NCBI RefSeq assembly: GCF_009017495.1
Contig: NZ_CP044990.1
Coordinates: forward strand, 2,735,001-2,799,000
Source of the DNA: Deinococcus sp. AJ005
GTDB taxonomy: Bacteria; Deinococcota; Deinococci; Deinococcales; Deinococcaceae
DNA length: 64,000 bases
Reading direction: 5' to 3'
Shown here piece by piece: positions 47,586-57,628 of the stretch. Both the position numbers and the translations under genes were made by a program. The first letter of the stretch is position 1. Each line of letters starts with the position of its first letter. The notes under the pieces are model-generated. The model saw only the letters and a list, made by a program, of their open reading frames with translations. It was not told the DNA's origin and did no database searches.

Positions 47586-47723
47586 CAGCCCATGCTGCTC
47601 TGCATGCGAAAAGGGGATGGTGCGGCGGCTTACGGGCAGCCTTGGCCGGGGCTTGATCTGCTGGGGTGGGCAGGGGCGGTCCATCTGCCTATCACACGCC
47701 CGCTTCCGCACGCCACGCCGCTC

Positions 47724-47729
47724 TAAACT
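47724..47729 (+). promoter_or_regulatory. -10 hexamer of argJ (leaderless)
   Basis: TAAACT lies 6 nt before the ATG at 47736, without a Shine-Dalgarno sequence. Confidence 0.5.
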
Positions 47730-47735
47730 CATGAC

Positions 47736-48908
<1,173 letters not shown>

Positions 48909-49063
48909 GAACAATCGGTAGTTGAGGACTTGCCGCTAGCTCCCTTTGCCCTCTCGTGGAATGCCAGGAGAGAGCCACCACTTCAATCAGAACTCCCAAA
49001 AGTCACGAGATTTTCGCCACTTGAGCCAACCTTCAGAACCGGGCTTCAGGCGCATAGGCGGGC

Positions 49064-49069
49064 TACGCT
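49064..49069 (+). promoter_or_regulatory. -10 hexamer for the gene at 49075 (leaderless)
   Basis: TACGCT lies 5 nt before the ATG, without a Shine-Dalgarno sequence. Confidence 0.4.
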
Positions 49070-49074
49070 ACGGC

Positions 49075-49860
49075 ATGACCATCCAAACCCCGAACAAAGC
49101 TCCTGCCCCACAGCCCGCGCTGGCCCGGCCCCTGGATTTCTCGTTTTCGTCCAACCGGATCGCGGCGGCGGGGATGGTGGGGGCGGTACTGCTTGGGCGT
49201 GTGGTGCGCGGCAACTGGTGGCAGGCGCTGGGCGTGGGCGGCGCGGCCTTCAGCGCCTGGGCGATTGCGCGCGAACTGGACCCGGATTCACCGCAGACCG
49301 CCAACGCGGCGTTGCCCGTCGCTGCCGCCGCCGCGTTGATCGGCGGACCGGGCAATCCGCTGGCTGCCTTCGCCGCGCTGAGTGGCCTGAGACTGATCGC
49401 CGGAACCACCGGAGAGAACGCCACCCCCTTGGATCATCAGGGTCTGCTGGTGCAATCGGCATTGGCGGCGGCCACGGGCAACCGTTCGGCAGCACTCCTC
49501 GCTTCGGCAGCGCCGCTCCTGACTCCCGGTTCCCACTCGTGGTTGCCCGCGCTGGGCGTGCTGATGCCCCGGCTGTGGCGGGATCAGGCTTCGGGTGTGA
49601 CTACTATGCCCGCCGCCCTTCTTGGGCTGGGAGCCGTGGCCCTGACGCCTGTGTTCACGACCCCCGAACCGGTCAGCAGCCCATGTGACCGCGCCGCCCG
49701 CACGGTCCGGGCAGAGGAAGTCCAGCGTGCCCGGCAGGCCGCCGTGGTCTCGCTGACGATGGGTCTGGGCGGCGGAGGCGTGCGCGGACTGGTGCCGCTG
49801 GCATCGGCAGTATTGACTGTGGGATTGCGCCGCGTGCGACAGGGAGCCGTCAAACCCTGA
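49075..49860 (+). CDS. Polytopic membrane protein of unknown function
   Basis: 261 residues, rich in Ala/Gly/Leu, with several moderately hydrophobic segments (for example GMVGAVLLGRVV, ALPVAAAAALIGG, AALLGLGAVALTPVF and SLTMGLGGGGVRGLVPLASAVLTVGL). A cytoplasmic-looking loop of about 20 residues (SPCDRAARTVRAEEVQ) precedes the last one. I start at MTIQTPNKAP because it follows TACGCT by 5 nt; the frame's 43 upstream codons look non-coding. No family recognised. Confidence 0.65.
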   Translation: MTIQTPNKAPAPQPALARPLDFSFSSNRIAAAGMVGAVLLGRVVRGNWWQALGVGGAAFSAWAIARELDPDSPQTANAALPVAAAAALIGGPGNPLAAFAALSGLRLIAGTTGENATPLDHQGLLVQSALAAATGNRSAALLASAAPLLTPGSHSWLPALGVLMPRLWRDQASGVTTMPAALLGLGAVALTPVFTTPEPVSSPCDRAARTVRAEEVQRARQAAVVSLTMGLGGGGVRGLVPLASAVLTVGLRRVRQGAVKP

Positions 49861-49913
49861 GGGTTTCTTCCTCGCCATCTATCTCGCCCCATACCCTCAG
49901 CATTCCCAGCCCC

Positions 49914-49919
49914 TAGACT
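49914..49919 (+). promoter_or_regulatory. -10 hexamer for the HAD phosphatase gene (leaderless)
   Basis: TAGACT lies 7 nt before the ATG at 49927, without a Shine-Dalgarno sequence. Confidence 0.45.
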
Positions 49920-49926
49920 GCCGCCC

Positions 49927-50721
49927 ATGCTGGGACTGATTTGTGTGGATGTGGACGGAACCCTGATCGGCACGGACAACACCGTGCGGGAAGATGTCTG
50001 GGCAGCGCTGGCGGATGCAAGAGCAATGGGTGTGCGGATTGCGCTGTGCAGCGGACGTCCCGCCATTGGGAACGCCCTGGGCTACGCGCGGCGGATGGAC
50101 GCGGACGGCTGGCACGTCTTTCAGAACGGGGCCAGCGTGGTCCGGGTGGACTCCGGGGAAAGCCTCTCGGAAGCCCTGCCCGACGACGCACTGCCCATGC
50201 TGATGGAACGCGCCCACGCCGAAGACCGCTTGCTGGAGGTCTACACCGACACCGAATTCGGCGTGACCAAACCCGGTTCGCTGGCCGAGCGCCATGCCGC
50301 GCTGCTGGGCGTGCCGTATGATCCGCGCACCCCCGAATCGCTGGTGGGAACGCGCGTGCGGGCGCAGTGGGTGGTGCCGCGCGAGCAGGAAACGGCTGTT
50401 ACGACGGAGCCTCATCCGGGACTGGACCTGCATCCGGCAGGCAGCCCGGCCATGCCGGACACCATGTTCATCAGCATCACCCGCGCGGGCATCAGCAAGG
50501 GCAGCGCGGTGCGGCGAATCGCGGCGGAATACGGCCTAGGCATGGACCGCGTGATGATGGTGGGCGACGGCGAGAATGACGTGAGCGCCATGCGCGTGGT
50601 GGGCCATCCGGTGGCGATGGGCAACGCGGACCCACCCGCCTTGGCCGCCGCCCGCTACACGGTGGGCCATGTGGATAATGGAGGCTTGATAGAGGCCGTG
50701 CAGTTGGCGCTGACGCTGTAA
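49927..50721 (+). CDS. Cof-type HAD-superfamily phosphatase
   Basis: 264 residues. HAD motif I is DVDGTLIG (nucleophile Asp8), motif II CSGRP, motif III the Lys in [10 protein letters not shown], and motif [14 protein letters not shown]2B-type cap lies between (about 80-195). The group dephosphorylates sugar phosphates, flavin or pyridoxal phosphate; the specific substrate cannot be assigned. The start is set by TAGACT 7 nt upstream. It ends just before a pair of short direct repeats (AAACGCTAGAG at 50720-50730 and 50750-50760). Confidence 0.92.
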   Translation: MLGLICVDVDGTLIGTDNTVREDVWAALADARAMGVRIALCSGRPAIGNALGYARRMDADGWHVFQNGASVVRVDSGESLSEALPDDALPMLMERAHAEDRLLEVYTDTEFGVTKPGSLAERHAALLGVPYDPRTPESLVGTRVRAQWVVPREQETAVTTEPHPGLDLHPAGSPAMPDTMFISITRAGISKGSAVRRIAAEYGLGMDRVMMVGDGENDVSAMRVVGHPVAMGNADPPALAAARYTVGHVDNGGLIEAVQLALTL

Positions 50722-50755
50722 ACGCTAGAGCCTCAAACGTCAGCATCTCAAACGC

Positions 50756-50761
50756 TAGAGT
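50756..50761 (+). promoter_or_regulatory. -10 hexamer for the DUF1622-like gene (leaderless GTG)
   Basis: TAGAGT lies 6 nt before the GTG start at 50768. It is inside the second copy of the AAACGCTAGAG direct repeat. Confidence 0.4.
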
Positions 50762-50767
50762 CTGCGG

Positions 50768-51154
50768 GTGCTGGGAACCGTTGAGCAGGCTGTGCAGTTG
50801 GGGGCGCGGGCGATTGCCTCGCTGGCCGAATTCGCCGCCGCGCTAATTATTGCCGCCGCGATTGTGCAGGCGCTGTGGCGTTCGCTATATGCGCTGTTCC
50901 TACCGCGCAACGCCGCCGCCAACGACGAGGCCAAGCAGAACCTGCGCCTGCAACTGGGCCGCTGGCTCGCCATTGCCCTGGAATTTCTGCTGGCCGCCGA
51001 CATCCTCCTGACCGCCATCGCCCCCACCTGGGAGGACATCGGCAAACTGGGGGCCATTGCGCTGATTCGCACGGCGCTCAATTATTTTCTGGAACGGGAG
51101 ATTGACGCCAACAACCGGGAGAAGGGAAAGATGAAAGTGAACGGGGACGCGTAG
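50768..51154 (+). CDS. DUF1622-type small membrane protein
   Basis: 128 residues starting with GTG. Three hydrophobic helices: FAAALIIAAAIVQALW, WLAIALEFLLAADILLTAIAP and LGAIALIRTALNYFL, the last running into the polar C-terminus EREIDANNREKGKM. The central segment LRLQLGRWLAIALEFLLAADI followed by PTWEDIGKLGAIALIRT is typical of DUF1622 proteins. Function unknown. Convergent with recQ. Confidence 0.82.
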   Translation: MLGTVEQAVQLGARAIASLAEFAAALIIAAAIVQALWRSLYALFLPRNAAANDEAKQNLRLQLGRWLAIALEFLLAADILLTAIAPTWEDIGKLGAIALIRTALNYFLEREIDANNREKGKMKVNGDA

Positions 51155-51182
51155 TGTTTCATGGGTCTGGGACGCTTCGACG

Positions 51183-51245
51183 GTTGAACCCCTCAGTCAG
51201 CTCCGCTCTCCTACACAGCTTTGCAAGTTCAGGGGAGCTATGAAG
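51183..51245. repeat. Partial copy of the 539-688 repeat family
   Basis: GTTGAACCCCTCAGTCAGCTC closely matches GTTTAACCCCTCAGTCTGCTT at the left end of the first element, and a GGGGAGCT segment follows. No matching right end is present, so this is a remnant next to the recQ stop. Confidence 0.5.
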
Positions 51246-51246
51246 A

Positions 51247-53478
51247 TCACCCGTTCAGCACCGTCAAAACCACCTCCACGATGCGTTCGCCGTAATTCTC
51301 AATGCGCTTCGGTCCCATACCGGGCAGGCCCTGAAGTTCTTCCACCGTGCGTGGGCAGGCAGCAGCCAGGGCTTCCAGCGCGGCGTTCGGGAAGATCACG
51401 AAGGCGCTGTGTCCAGTTTCGCGAGTCAACTCGCGGCGCAGTTCGCGCAGGACTTCGGCAACATCTGGATTGACGGAGACGGGCGGGGTTTGCTCTGCTC
51501 TGACTGGGGCTGAGAAGAGGGGCTGGGGTGGCGTTCTTTCTTCCTTACCACGCAGCAGCCCCAGCACGGCGCTGTTTTCCCGTATCCCACGCTCGGCGGG
51601 TGAAGCAGGCCGCGCCCGCTCACTCCCCGAATGTTCGCGCACGATGTCTAGCACGCCCTCGCCATAATCAGCCAGTTTGCGCTGGCCCACACCGCTGACC
51701 GTTCCCAGCGTGGCCGCGCTACCGGGGCGCAACTCGCAGATGGCCTTGAGGGTGGCGTCGCTGAAAATGGCGTAGGGCGGCACAGCTTTCTGCCGGGCAA
51801 GCTGAAGCCTCCAGGCCCGCAATGCTTCAAACAGCGGCGCGTCCTGTGAATCCACCGGGGCGCGGTTGCCACGGGAAGCGTCCCGGTCCCGCTTGCGAGA
51901 CTTTTCGTGGGGAACGAGACTGTCCTCACGCAACATCAGTTGTGTCTCGCCCTTCAACAGCGGGCGAGATTTGCCAGTGGCGCTCAGGCCATAGTGTTCG
52001 CCCGCTGCGAGGTGACCCAGACTGACCATTTGACGGATCAGCCCGCGCCACATCTTCTCGTCGTGGCCCTTGCCGACGCCGAAGGTGGGCAGCAGATGGT
52101 GGCCCATCGCCACGACTTTCTCGGTGGGCTGGCCCAGCAGAATGTCGGTCAGGTGAGCCGCGCCAAAACGGTTGCCCGTGCGAATAGCCGCGCTCAGGGC
52201 CATCTGCGCCTCGCGGGTGGCGTCGCGCACTTTCGGTGGGTTCAGGCAGATGTCGCAGTTGCCGCAGGGTTCGTTTCTCTCCTCTCCAAAGTAGGCCAGC
52301 AACAACTGGCGGCGGCAGGTCGCGGCCTCGCAGTAGGTGAGCAGGGCGTCCAGTTTGGCAGCCTCCACGCGCTTTACGTCCTCCGGCGCGTCACTCTGCG
52401 AGAGCATCCGCTTGACGTTCACCACGTCGGCCAGCCCGTAGACCATCCAGGCGGTGCTGGGCAGGCCGTCGCGCCCGGCGCGGCCCGTTTCCTGGTAGTA
52501 GCCCTCCATGCTCTTGGGCAGGTCCAGGTGCGCCACGAAACGTACGTTGGGCTTGTCAATGCCCATGCCAAAGGCCACCGTGGCCACCACCACCACACCC
52601 TCGTCGTTCAGAAAGCGTTCCTGGGCGTGGTTGCGCTCACGCGGCGAGAGGCCCGCGTGATACGGCACGGCGTCCACCCCCTGCGTCGCCAGCCACTGCG
52701 CGGTCTGTTCCACCGATTTGCGCGACAGGCAGTACACGATGCCCGCGTCTCCCCGGTGTTCGGCGTGGATAAAATCCAGCAACTGGGTCTTGGGGCCCTC
52801 CTTGTTCGCCACCCGGTACTGGATATTCGGGCGGTCAAAGCTGGAGATGAACTGTGCCGCGCTGTTCAGTTCCAGCACGTTCAGGATGTCGGCGCGCGTG
52901 CGGTCATCGGCGGTGGCGGTCAGGGCCACGCGGGGGATGTCGGGAAAACGCCGGGGCAGCACGCCAAGTTGCCCGTATTCCGGCCTGAAATCATGCCCCC
53001 ACTGCGAGACACAGTGAGCCTCGTCGATGGCGAACAGGGCCACCGAGGCGCGTTCCAGCAGGTCCAACGTGCGCGGCAGCAACAGGCGTTCGGGGGCCAC
53101 GTACAGCATGTCCAGTTCCCCGGCCATCAGGGCAGCTTCCACCTCGCGCACACTTTGCAAATCCAGGCTGGAATTCAGAAAAGCGGCCCGCACGCCAAAT
53201 TGCCTCAGCGCGTCCACCTGATCTTTCATCAGCGCGATAAGGGGCGACACCACGATGCCAACGCCGGGGCGCAGCAAACTGGGCACCTGATAGCACAGGC
53301 TCTTGCCGCCGCCCGTGGGCATCAGCACCAGCGCATTGTTGCCCTCTACCACCGTCCGCACAATGTCAGCCTGCACGTCCCGAAATGCCCCATAACCCCA
53401 GACCCGGCTCAGGACTTCCAGGGCGCGTGCGTCGGTTTCGGCAGGAGATTGGGCAGTGTGCGGCTGGACAAGAGACAT
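51247..53478 (-). CDS. recQ: ATP-dependent DNA helicase RecQ with two HRDC domains
   Basis: 743 residues from MSLVQPHT. Superfamily-2 helicase with Walker A MPTGGGKS (53-60), DEAH at 152-155, and the downstream aromatic-rich loop [12 protein letters not shown] zinc-binding region with [11 protein letters not shown] and CGNCDIC leads into the RQC winged helix. Two HRDC domains follow, about 525-600 and 665-743, joined by a low-complexity linker. It unwinds 3'-tailed and branched DNA during repair. D. radiodurans RecQ is known for three HRDC domains, so one fewer here is notable. Divergent from the ABC permease. Confidence 0.95.
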   Translation of the reverse strand: MSLVQPHTAQSPAETDARALEVLSRVWGYGAFRDVQADIVRTVVEGNNALVLMPTGGGKSLCYQVPSLLRPGVGIVVSPLIALMKDQVDALRQFGVRAAFLNSSLDLQSVREVEAALMAGELDMLYVAPERLLLPRTLDLLERASVALFAIDEAHCVSQWGHDFRPEYGQLGVLPRRFPDIPRVALTATADDRTRADILNVLELNSAAQFISSFDRPNIQYRVANKEGPKTQLLDFIHAEHRGDAGIVYCLSRKSVEQTAQWLATQGVDAVPYHAGLSPRERNHAQERFLNDEGVVVVATVAFGMGIDKPNVRFVAHLDLPKSMEGYYQETGRAGRDGLPSTAWMVYGLADVVNVKRMLSQSDAPEDVKRVEAAKLDALLTYCEAATCRRQLLLAYFGEERNEPCGNCDICLNPPKVRDATREAQMALSAAIRTGNRFGAAHLTDILLGQPTEKVVAMGHHLLPTFGVGKGHDEKMWRGLIRQMVSLGHLAAGEHYGLSATGKSRPLLKGETQLMLREDSLVPHEKSRKRDRDASRGNRAPVDSQDAPLFEALRAWRLQLARQKAVPPYAIFSDATLKAICELRPGSAATLGTVSGVGQRKLADYGEGVLDIVREHSGSERARPASPAERGIRENSAVLGLLRGKEERTPPQPLFSAPVRAEQTPPVSVNPDVAEVLRELRRELTRETGHSAFVIFPNAALEALAAACPRTVEELQGLPGMGPKRIENYGERIVEVVLTVLNG

Positions 53479-53569
53479 CGCCGCCAGGATAGCGCGTTCT
53501 GTGCAGGGCGTAATGGCATGGAGGGGTGGTTTTCGGACCTTGCGGTCTGCTGAGGCCGGTCCCACGGTT

Positions 53570-53575
53570 TACACT
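53570..53575 (+). promoter_or_regulatory. -10 hexamer for the ABC permease gene
   Basis: TACACT lies 9 nt before the ATG at 53585, with no Shine-Dalgarno sequence. Confidence 0.4.
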
Positions 53576-53584
53576 GTCCCCCGC

Positions 53585-54280
<696 letters not shown>

Positions 54281-54300
54281 GAGGAAAGTAAGTCACCCCA

Positions 54301-55098
54301 TCACCCTTCCAGTTCAGCCGCCCACGCCAGCACAGCCGCACTGCTGTAGGCCGCCAATCCCTCCCCCACGCTGTCGATATTCTTCGTAAAACGTTCGTCG
54401 GCCACCCACATCTGCGCCAGACCGCGCATCATTTCGGGGGATGCATCGTAATATCGGGCCGAGATATGGGCGCGGTGATCGGCGGCCACGGCTTTTGCCT
54501 CAGCAGAATCAGGAGGCGTTCCGACGTGCATTAAGGCCACGTAACGGGCATAGATGGCGTTCATCTCGGCCCTGACCGCTTCCCAGTCGGCTTTTGTGTA
54601 GCTGCCCGTGCGCCGGGCGCTCTGCTGGTAGGCGTCGGTATCGCCCCAGCGCTGACGGGCCTCGGCCTCGTGTTCGGCTGGATCGAAGCCGTCGAAGATT
54701 TCTTTCAGTTCAACGTTGGTCATCTTGGGAACTCCTTCGCCGCGTTCGGCGGCATTCAGGTAGGCCAGGGCGGCGTCCAGGGTGGACTGGATACGGCGCT
54801 GTTTTTCTTGCAGCAACGCCACCTGGGTCCGTAGCGACGCCACTTCATCACCGGGCGGAGCGTCCAGCACGCGGGCGATCTCGGCCAGCGGAAAGCCCAG
54901 TTCGCGGTAGCTCAGCACGCGCCACAGCCGCGCCAGATCGGCAGGGGTGTACAGGCGATAACCCGCCTCCGTCCGCGCGCCGGGCCGTAGCAGCCCGATC
55001 TCGTCGTAGTGGTGCAGCGTGCGGACGCTCAGGCGGGTCAGCAGCGCCACCTCTCCCACCGTCCAGGTCTGTTCATCTGTTGCGGTTCTGGCCTCCAT
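54301..55098 (-). CDS. MerR-family regulator with a TipAS-like effector domain
   Basis: 265 residues. The N-terminal MerR DNA-binding domain (WTVGEVALLTRLSVRTLHHYDEIGLL, then GYRLYTPADLARL) and a long dimerisation helix (about 85-120) are followed by a C-terminal all-helical domain (about 130-265). In it, AEARQRWGDTDAYQQSARRT and the later YARYVALM region resemble the TipAS/SkgA drug-binding fold. Such proteins distort a promoter with a 19-bp spacer when they bind hydrophobic compounds. The promoter immediately upstream has exactly that spacing, so autoregulation is likely. Divergent from the MDR gene. Confidence 0.9.
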   Translation of the reverse strand: MEARTATDEQTWTVGEVALLTRLSVRTLHHYDEIGLLRPGARTEAGYRLYTPADLARLWRVLSYRELGFPLAEIARVLDAPPGDEVASLRTQVALLQEKQRRIQSTLDAALAYLNAAERGEGVPKMTNVELKEIFDGFDPAEHEAEARQRWGDTDAYQQSARRTGSYTKADWEAVRAEMNAIYARYVALMHVGTPPDSAEAKAVAADHRAHISARYYDASPEMMRGLAQMWVADERFTKNIDSVGEGLAAYSSAAVLAWAAELEG

Positions 55099-55105
55099 AA
55101 ACAGC

Positions 55106-55136
55106 AGCGTAAGGGCTGACGCAACGTGAGGGTCAA
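55106..55136 (-). promoter_or_regulatory. MerR-type promoter/operator with 19-bp spacer
   Basis: On the minus strand, -35 TTGACC (55136-55131), a 19-nt spacer (55130-55112) containing the imperfect dyad TCACGTTGCGTCA, and -10 TACGCT (55111-55106) stand 7 nt before the regulator's ATG. The over-long spacer and the dyad inside it are the classic MerR target. The mRNA would be almost leaderless. Confidence 0.75.
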
Positions 55137-55153
55137 GGGGTCAGAATGACGGG

Positions 55154-56074
55154 ATGCAACGCAGGTTGACCCTCACCGCGCCCCACGAATTCCGCTGGGA
55201 AGAGGTGGAGTTGCCACCGCCCAGCCCCGGCGAAATCCGCGTGCGAACGGTCCTGAGCGCCGTCAGCGTTTCCTCGGAATTGAGCGTGGTGCGAAACGGT
55301 GAGACCCACTGGCGGCTGGGCTATCAGACGCTGGGCGTGGTGGAGGCAGTGGGCGTGGTGGAGGCAGTGGGCGCGGACGTTGCGCTGGAAGTGGGCGTGC
55401 GGGTGATCACCACTCTGGGCCATTCCAGCGCAGGCATTCACCGTGCTGAGAGGGTCTTCCCTGTTCCAGACCACGTCCCGGACCGGCAGGCATTGGCCGT
55501 CATTCTGGGCGAAGAAACCCACAAGGGGGTCCGCAAAGTCGCGCCTGGGCCGCAGGAGCGTGTGCTGGTGGCCGGGGCAGGCCTGCTGGGATTGCTGAGC
55601 ATTTTTAACCTGACCCGCCGTGGCATCGAGAATGTGACCGTCCTGGAACCTGACCCAGAGCGGCGCGAACTGGCTTTAGCGTTCGGCGCAGTTTCAGCTC
55701 ACGCACCCGGCACCCTTCCCCACGACGCCTACGATGTGGGCCTGGAATGCAGCGCGTCACCGGCGGGCTTCACGGAATTGCTCTCGCACCTGGGCCTTGG
55801 TGGGCGTTGCTGCGTTCTCAGCGACGGGAACTGGGGGTCACTCACGCTGCCACCTGCCTTCCACACCCGCGAATTGAGCGTGGTGGCCTCCAGCGATGGC
55901 GAGGAATATGGGGCTTACGCCCGCTGGCTGTGGCAACACGCCGATCCCGTGCTGGAACGACTCTTCGCGGAAACCATCAAACCTGACGACTTGCCTGCCG
56001 CTTTCACCCGGCTGTGGGACTGGCCGCGCCCAGTGTCCGTGGTGGTGGACTGGACGGCAGTCAATTCAGCTTGA
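55154..56074 (+). CDS. MDR-superfamily (alcohol-dehydrogenase-like) oxidoreductase
   Basis: 306 residues, shorter than the usual 330-350. The GroES-like N-terminal domain begins LTAPHEFRWEEVELPPPSPGE. The nucleotide-binding motif VLVAGAGLLGLLSI is at about 137-150, and the acidic LEPDPERRELA follows. The zinc-binding Cys/His set of classical dehydrogenases is missing, so it is probably a zinc-free MDR reductase. An 18-bp tandem duplication inserts a second GVVEAV at about 60-71. The divergent MerR-like regulator may control it. Its 3' end overlaps the convergent amylase gene by 14 bp. Confidence 0.85.
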   Translation: MQRRLTLTAPHEFRWEEVELPPPSPGEIRVRTVLSAVSVSSELSVVRNGETHWRLGYQTLGVVEAVGVVEAVGADVALEVGVRVITTLGHSSAGIHRAERVFPVPDHVPDRQALAVILGEETHKGVRKVAPGPQERVLVAGAGLLGLLSIFNLTRRGIENVTVLEPDPERRELALAFGAVSAHAPGTLPHDAYDVGLECSASPAGFTELLSHLGLGGRCCVLSDGNWGSLTLPPAFHTRELSVVASSDGEEYGAYARWLWQHADPVLERLFAETIKPDDLPAAFTRLWDWPRPVSVVVDWTAVNSA

Positions 56075-57509
56075 ACGCCGCCGCGTCCTCCGGGGGCAGA
56101 CTGAGATGCAGGTAGCCGCTGCTGACCTTGATTTTGGCGTTCTGTCCGGCAAACAGCGACTGGATCACGGGCAGGTCCCCACTGCTCAGGCCCAGGCTCC
56201 CCAGCCTGACCGAGTAGCTTTGCCGCGTCTTGCCGCCGTGCCAGACGACCAAGACCCGCTGGCCTTCCTGCTCGCGGGTAAAAATCAGCAGCCGATCCGC
56301 GAGGCTCTGTGGCGTTTTCAGCAGCGTCAAGGTGCCCCGGCTCAGGGCCGGACTGGCCTGCCGGACCGCGATGGCGTTCTGGGCCACCTCGAACACGCTC
56401 TTTTCCTGGGGCGTCCATCTGTCTTCAAAACGCATGTCGCGGCGGTTGTCGGGGTCCGCACCGCCGCGCATGGCGATCTCGGTGCCCTGCCAGATCACGG
56501 GCACGCCGCGCAGGGTCATCAGCGCGCGCAGGCCATATTTGGTGCGGGCCTGCCCCACGTCCTCGAACAGCGAACCCTGCGCGAAACGCGGCACGTCGTG
56601 GTTGTCCAGGAACAGCGCCACCTCGCCGGGACGGGGCAATTCGCCCTGCCGCGACAGCACGGCGGCCACCCCGTCCAGTCCCTGCCCGGCCATGATGCTG
56701 CCCTTCATGGCGGCCTGAAGGCTGAACAGAAACAGACTGTCGAAGCCCCGGCGCTGCCACTCGGCCACCGTGCCCGTGTCGGCGTTGTACCACTCGCCCA
56801 AGGTCCAGATCCCGGCGGCGCGGTCACCCGCCAGCAGATCGCCCAGAAACGGCCCGTCCACATTCTTGATGGCGTCGTAACGGAATGCAGACACACCCTG
56901 ATCGCGCCAGAATCCGGCGTTGCCCAGCAGCAGATCGCGCACCTGGGGATTGCCCTGGTTCAGGTCCGGCAACCCGGCCAGCGGGCAGTCGATGTCCTTC
57001 TGGCGCGAGGCGTCGCACGCCGCCTTGCCGTTAAACCACGTCGGATGTTCCTTCACGGCGGGGGCCAGATACCCGTAGTGGTTGATGACCTGATCGAGAA
57101 CCACCCGCATGCCGCCCTTCTGCGTCGCCCCGATAAACGCCGAGAAATCGTTCAGCGTTCCGAAATGGGGGTCCACCTTGCGGAAGTCGGCAGGCCAGTA
57201 GCCGTGGTACGGCGCGGTGTCGAAGGAATTCTGCGCCTGCTGCTGGTAGATGGGCGTCAGCCAGACGGCGGTGGCCCCCAGCTTCTGGATGTACGGCAGC
57301 TTCGCAGTCAGGCCCGCCAGATCGCCGCCGTGCCACGCGCGCGGATCACCCTTGTTGACGCCCGCGTTGTTGGCCGCGTTGCCGTCGAAGAAGCGGTCCG
57401 GCATGACCTGATAGACCACCTGCCCCTCAAAGGAGGACAGCGGCATATTGCCCTGGGCCGCCGCTCCCGCCGCCCCGAGGAGCAGACCCAGGAGAATGGT
57501 TTTTCGCAT
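56061..57509 (-). CDS. Secreted GH13 alpha-amylase-family glycosidase
   Basis: 482 residues from MRKTILLGLLLGAAGAAAQ, a clear signal peptide. GH13 regions in order: VVYQVMPDRFF, VVLDQVINHYG (region I), SAFRYDAIKNVDG with the nucleophile Asp (region II), TLGEWY with the acid/base Glu (region III), and FLDNHDVPRF with the third acid (region IV). It should hydrolyse alpha-glucans outside the cell. The short C-terminal beta domain is complete. The upstream 14 codons of the frame lack a ribosome-binding site and a signal peptide. Confidence 0.93.
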   Translation of the reverse strand: MRKTILLGLLLGAAGAAAQGNMPLSSFEGQVVYQVMPDRFFDGNAANNAGVNKGDPRAWHGGDLAGLTAKLPYIQKLGATAVWLTPIYQQQAQNSFDTAPYHGYWPADFRKVDPHFGTLNDFSAFIGATQKGGMRVVLDQVINHYGYLAPAVKEHPTWFNGKAACDASRQKDIDCPLAGLPDLNQGNPQVRDLLLGNAGFWRDQGVSAFRYDAIKNVDGPFLGDLLAGDRAAGIWTLGEWYNADTGTVAEWQRRGFDSLFLFSLQAAMKGSIMAGQGLDGVAAVLSRQGELPRPGEVALFLDNHDVPRFAQGSLFEDVGQARTKYGLRALMTLRGVPVIWQGTEIAMRGGADPDNRRDMRFEDRWTPQEKSVFEVAQNAIAVRQASPALSRGTLTLLKTPQSLADRLLIFTREQEGQRVLVVWHGGKTRQSYSVRLGSLGLSSGDLPVIQSLFAGQNAKIKVSSGYLHLSLPPEDAAAFKLN

Positions 57510-57549
57510 GCGGCATCTTAACCCCGCATGACCACCGTGTGGGAAGGGC

Positions 57550-57600
57550 AAAACGGGCGCGTTGGGGGAGGTACCGCCCCCCCCCAGAACGCGCCCTGTT
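57550..57600. terminator. Terminator of the hydroxyproline operon
   Basis: GGGCGCGTT (57555-57563) pairs with AACGCGCCC (57588-57596), reinforced by an inner G5/C-run stem. On the minus strand it is followed by GTTTTG. It lies 30 bp beyond the dehydrogenase stop and upstream of the amylase promoter. Confidence 0.75.
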
Positions 57601-57628
57601 TTAGATGCCCTGTTTTAAGCTCAGCGCC

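Noticed and set aside
53456..53584. N-terminal extension of the ABC permease into the recQ start region
   Set aside because: It overlaps the recQ coding start and promoter, while MADLAEGF is preceded by a good -10 hexamer and gives the family's normal length.
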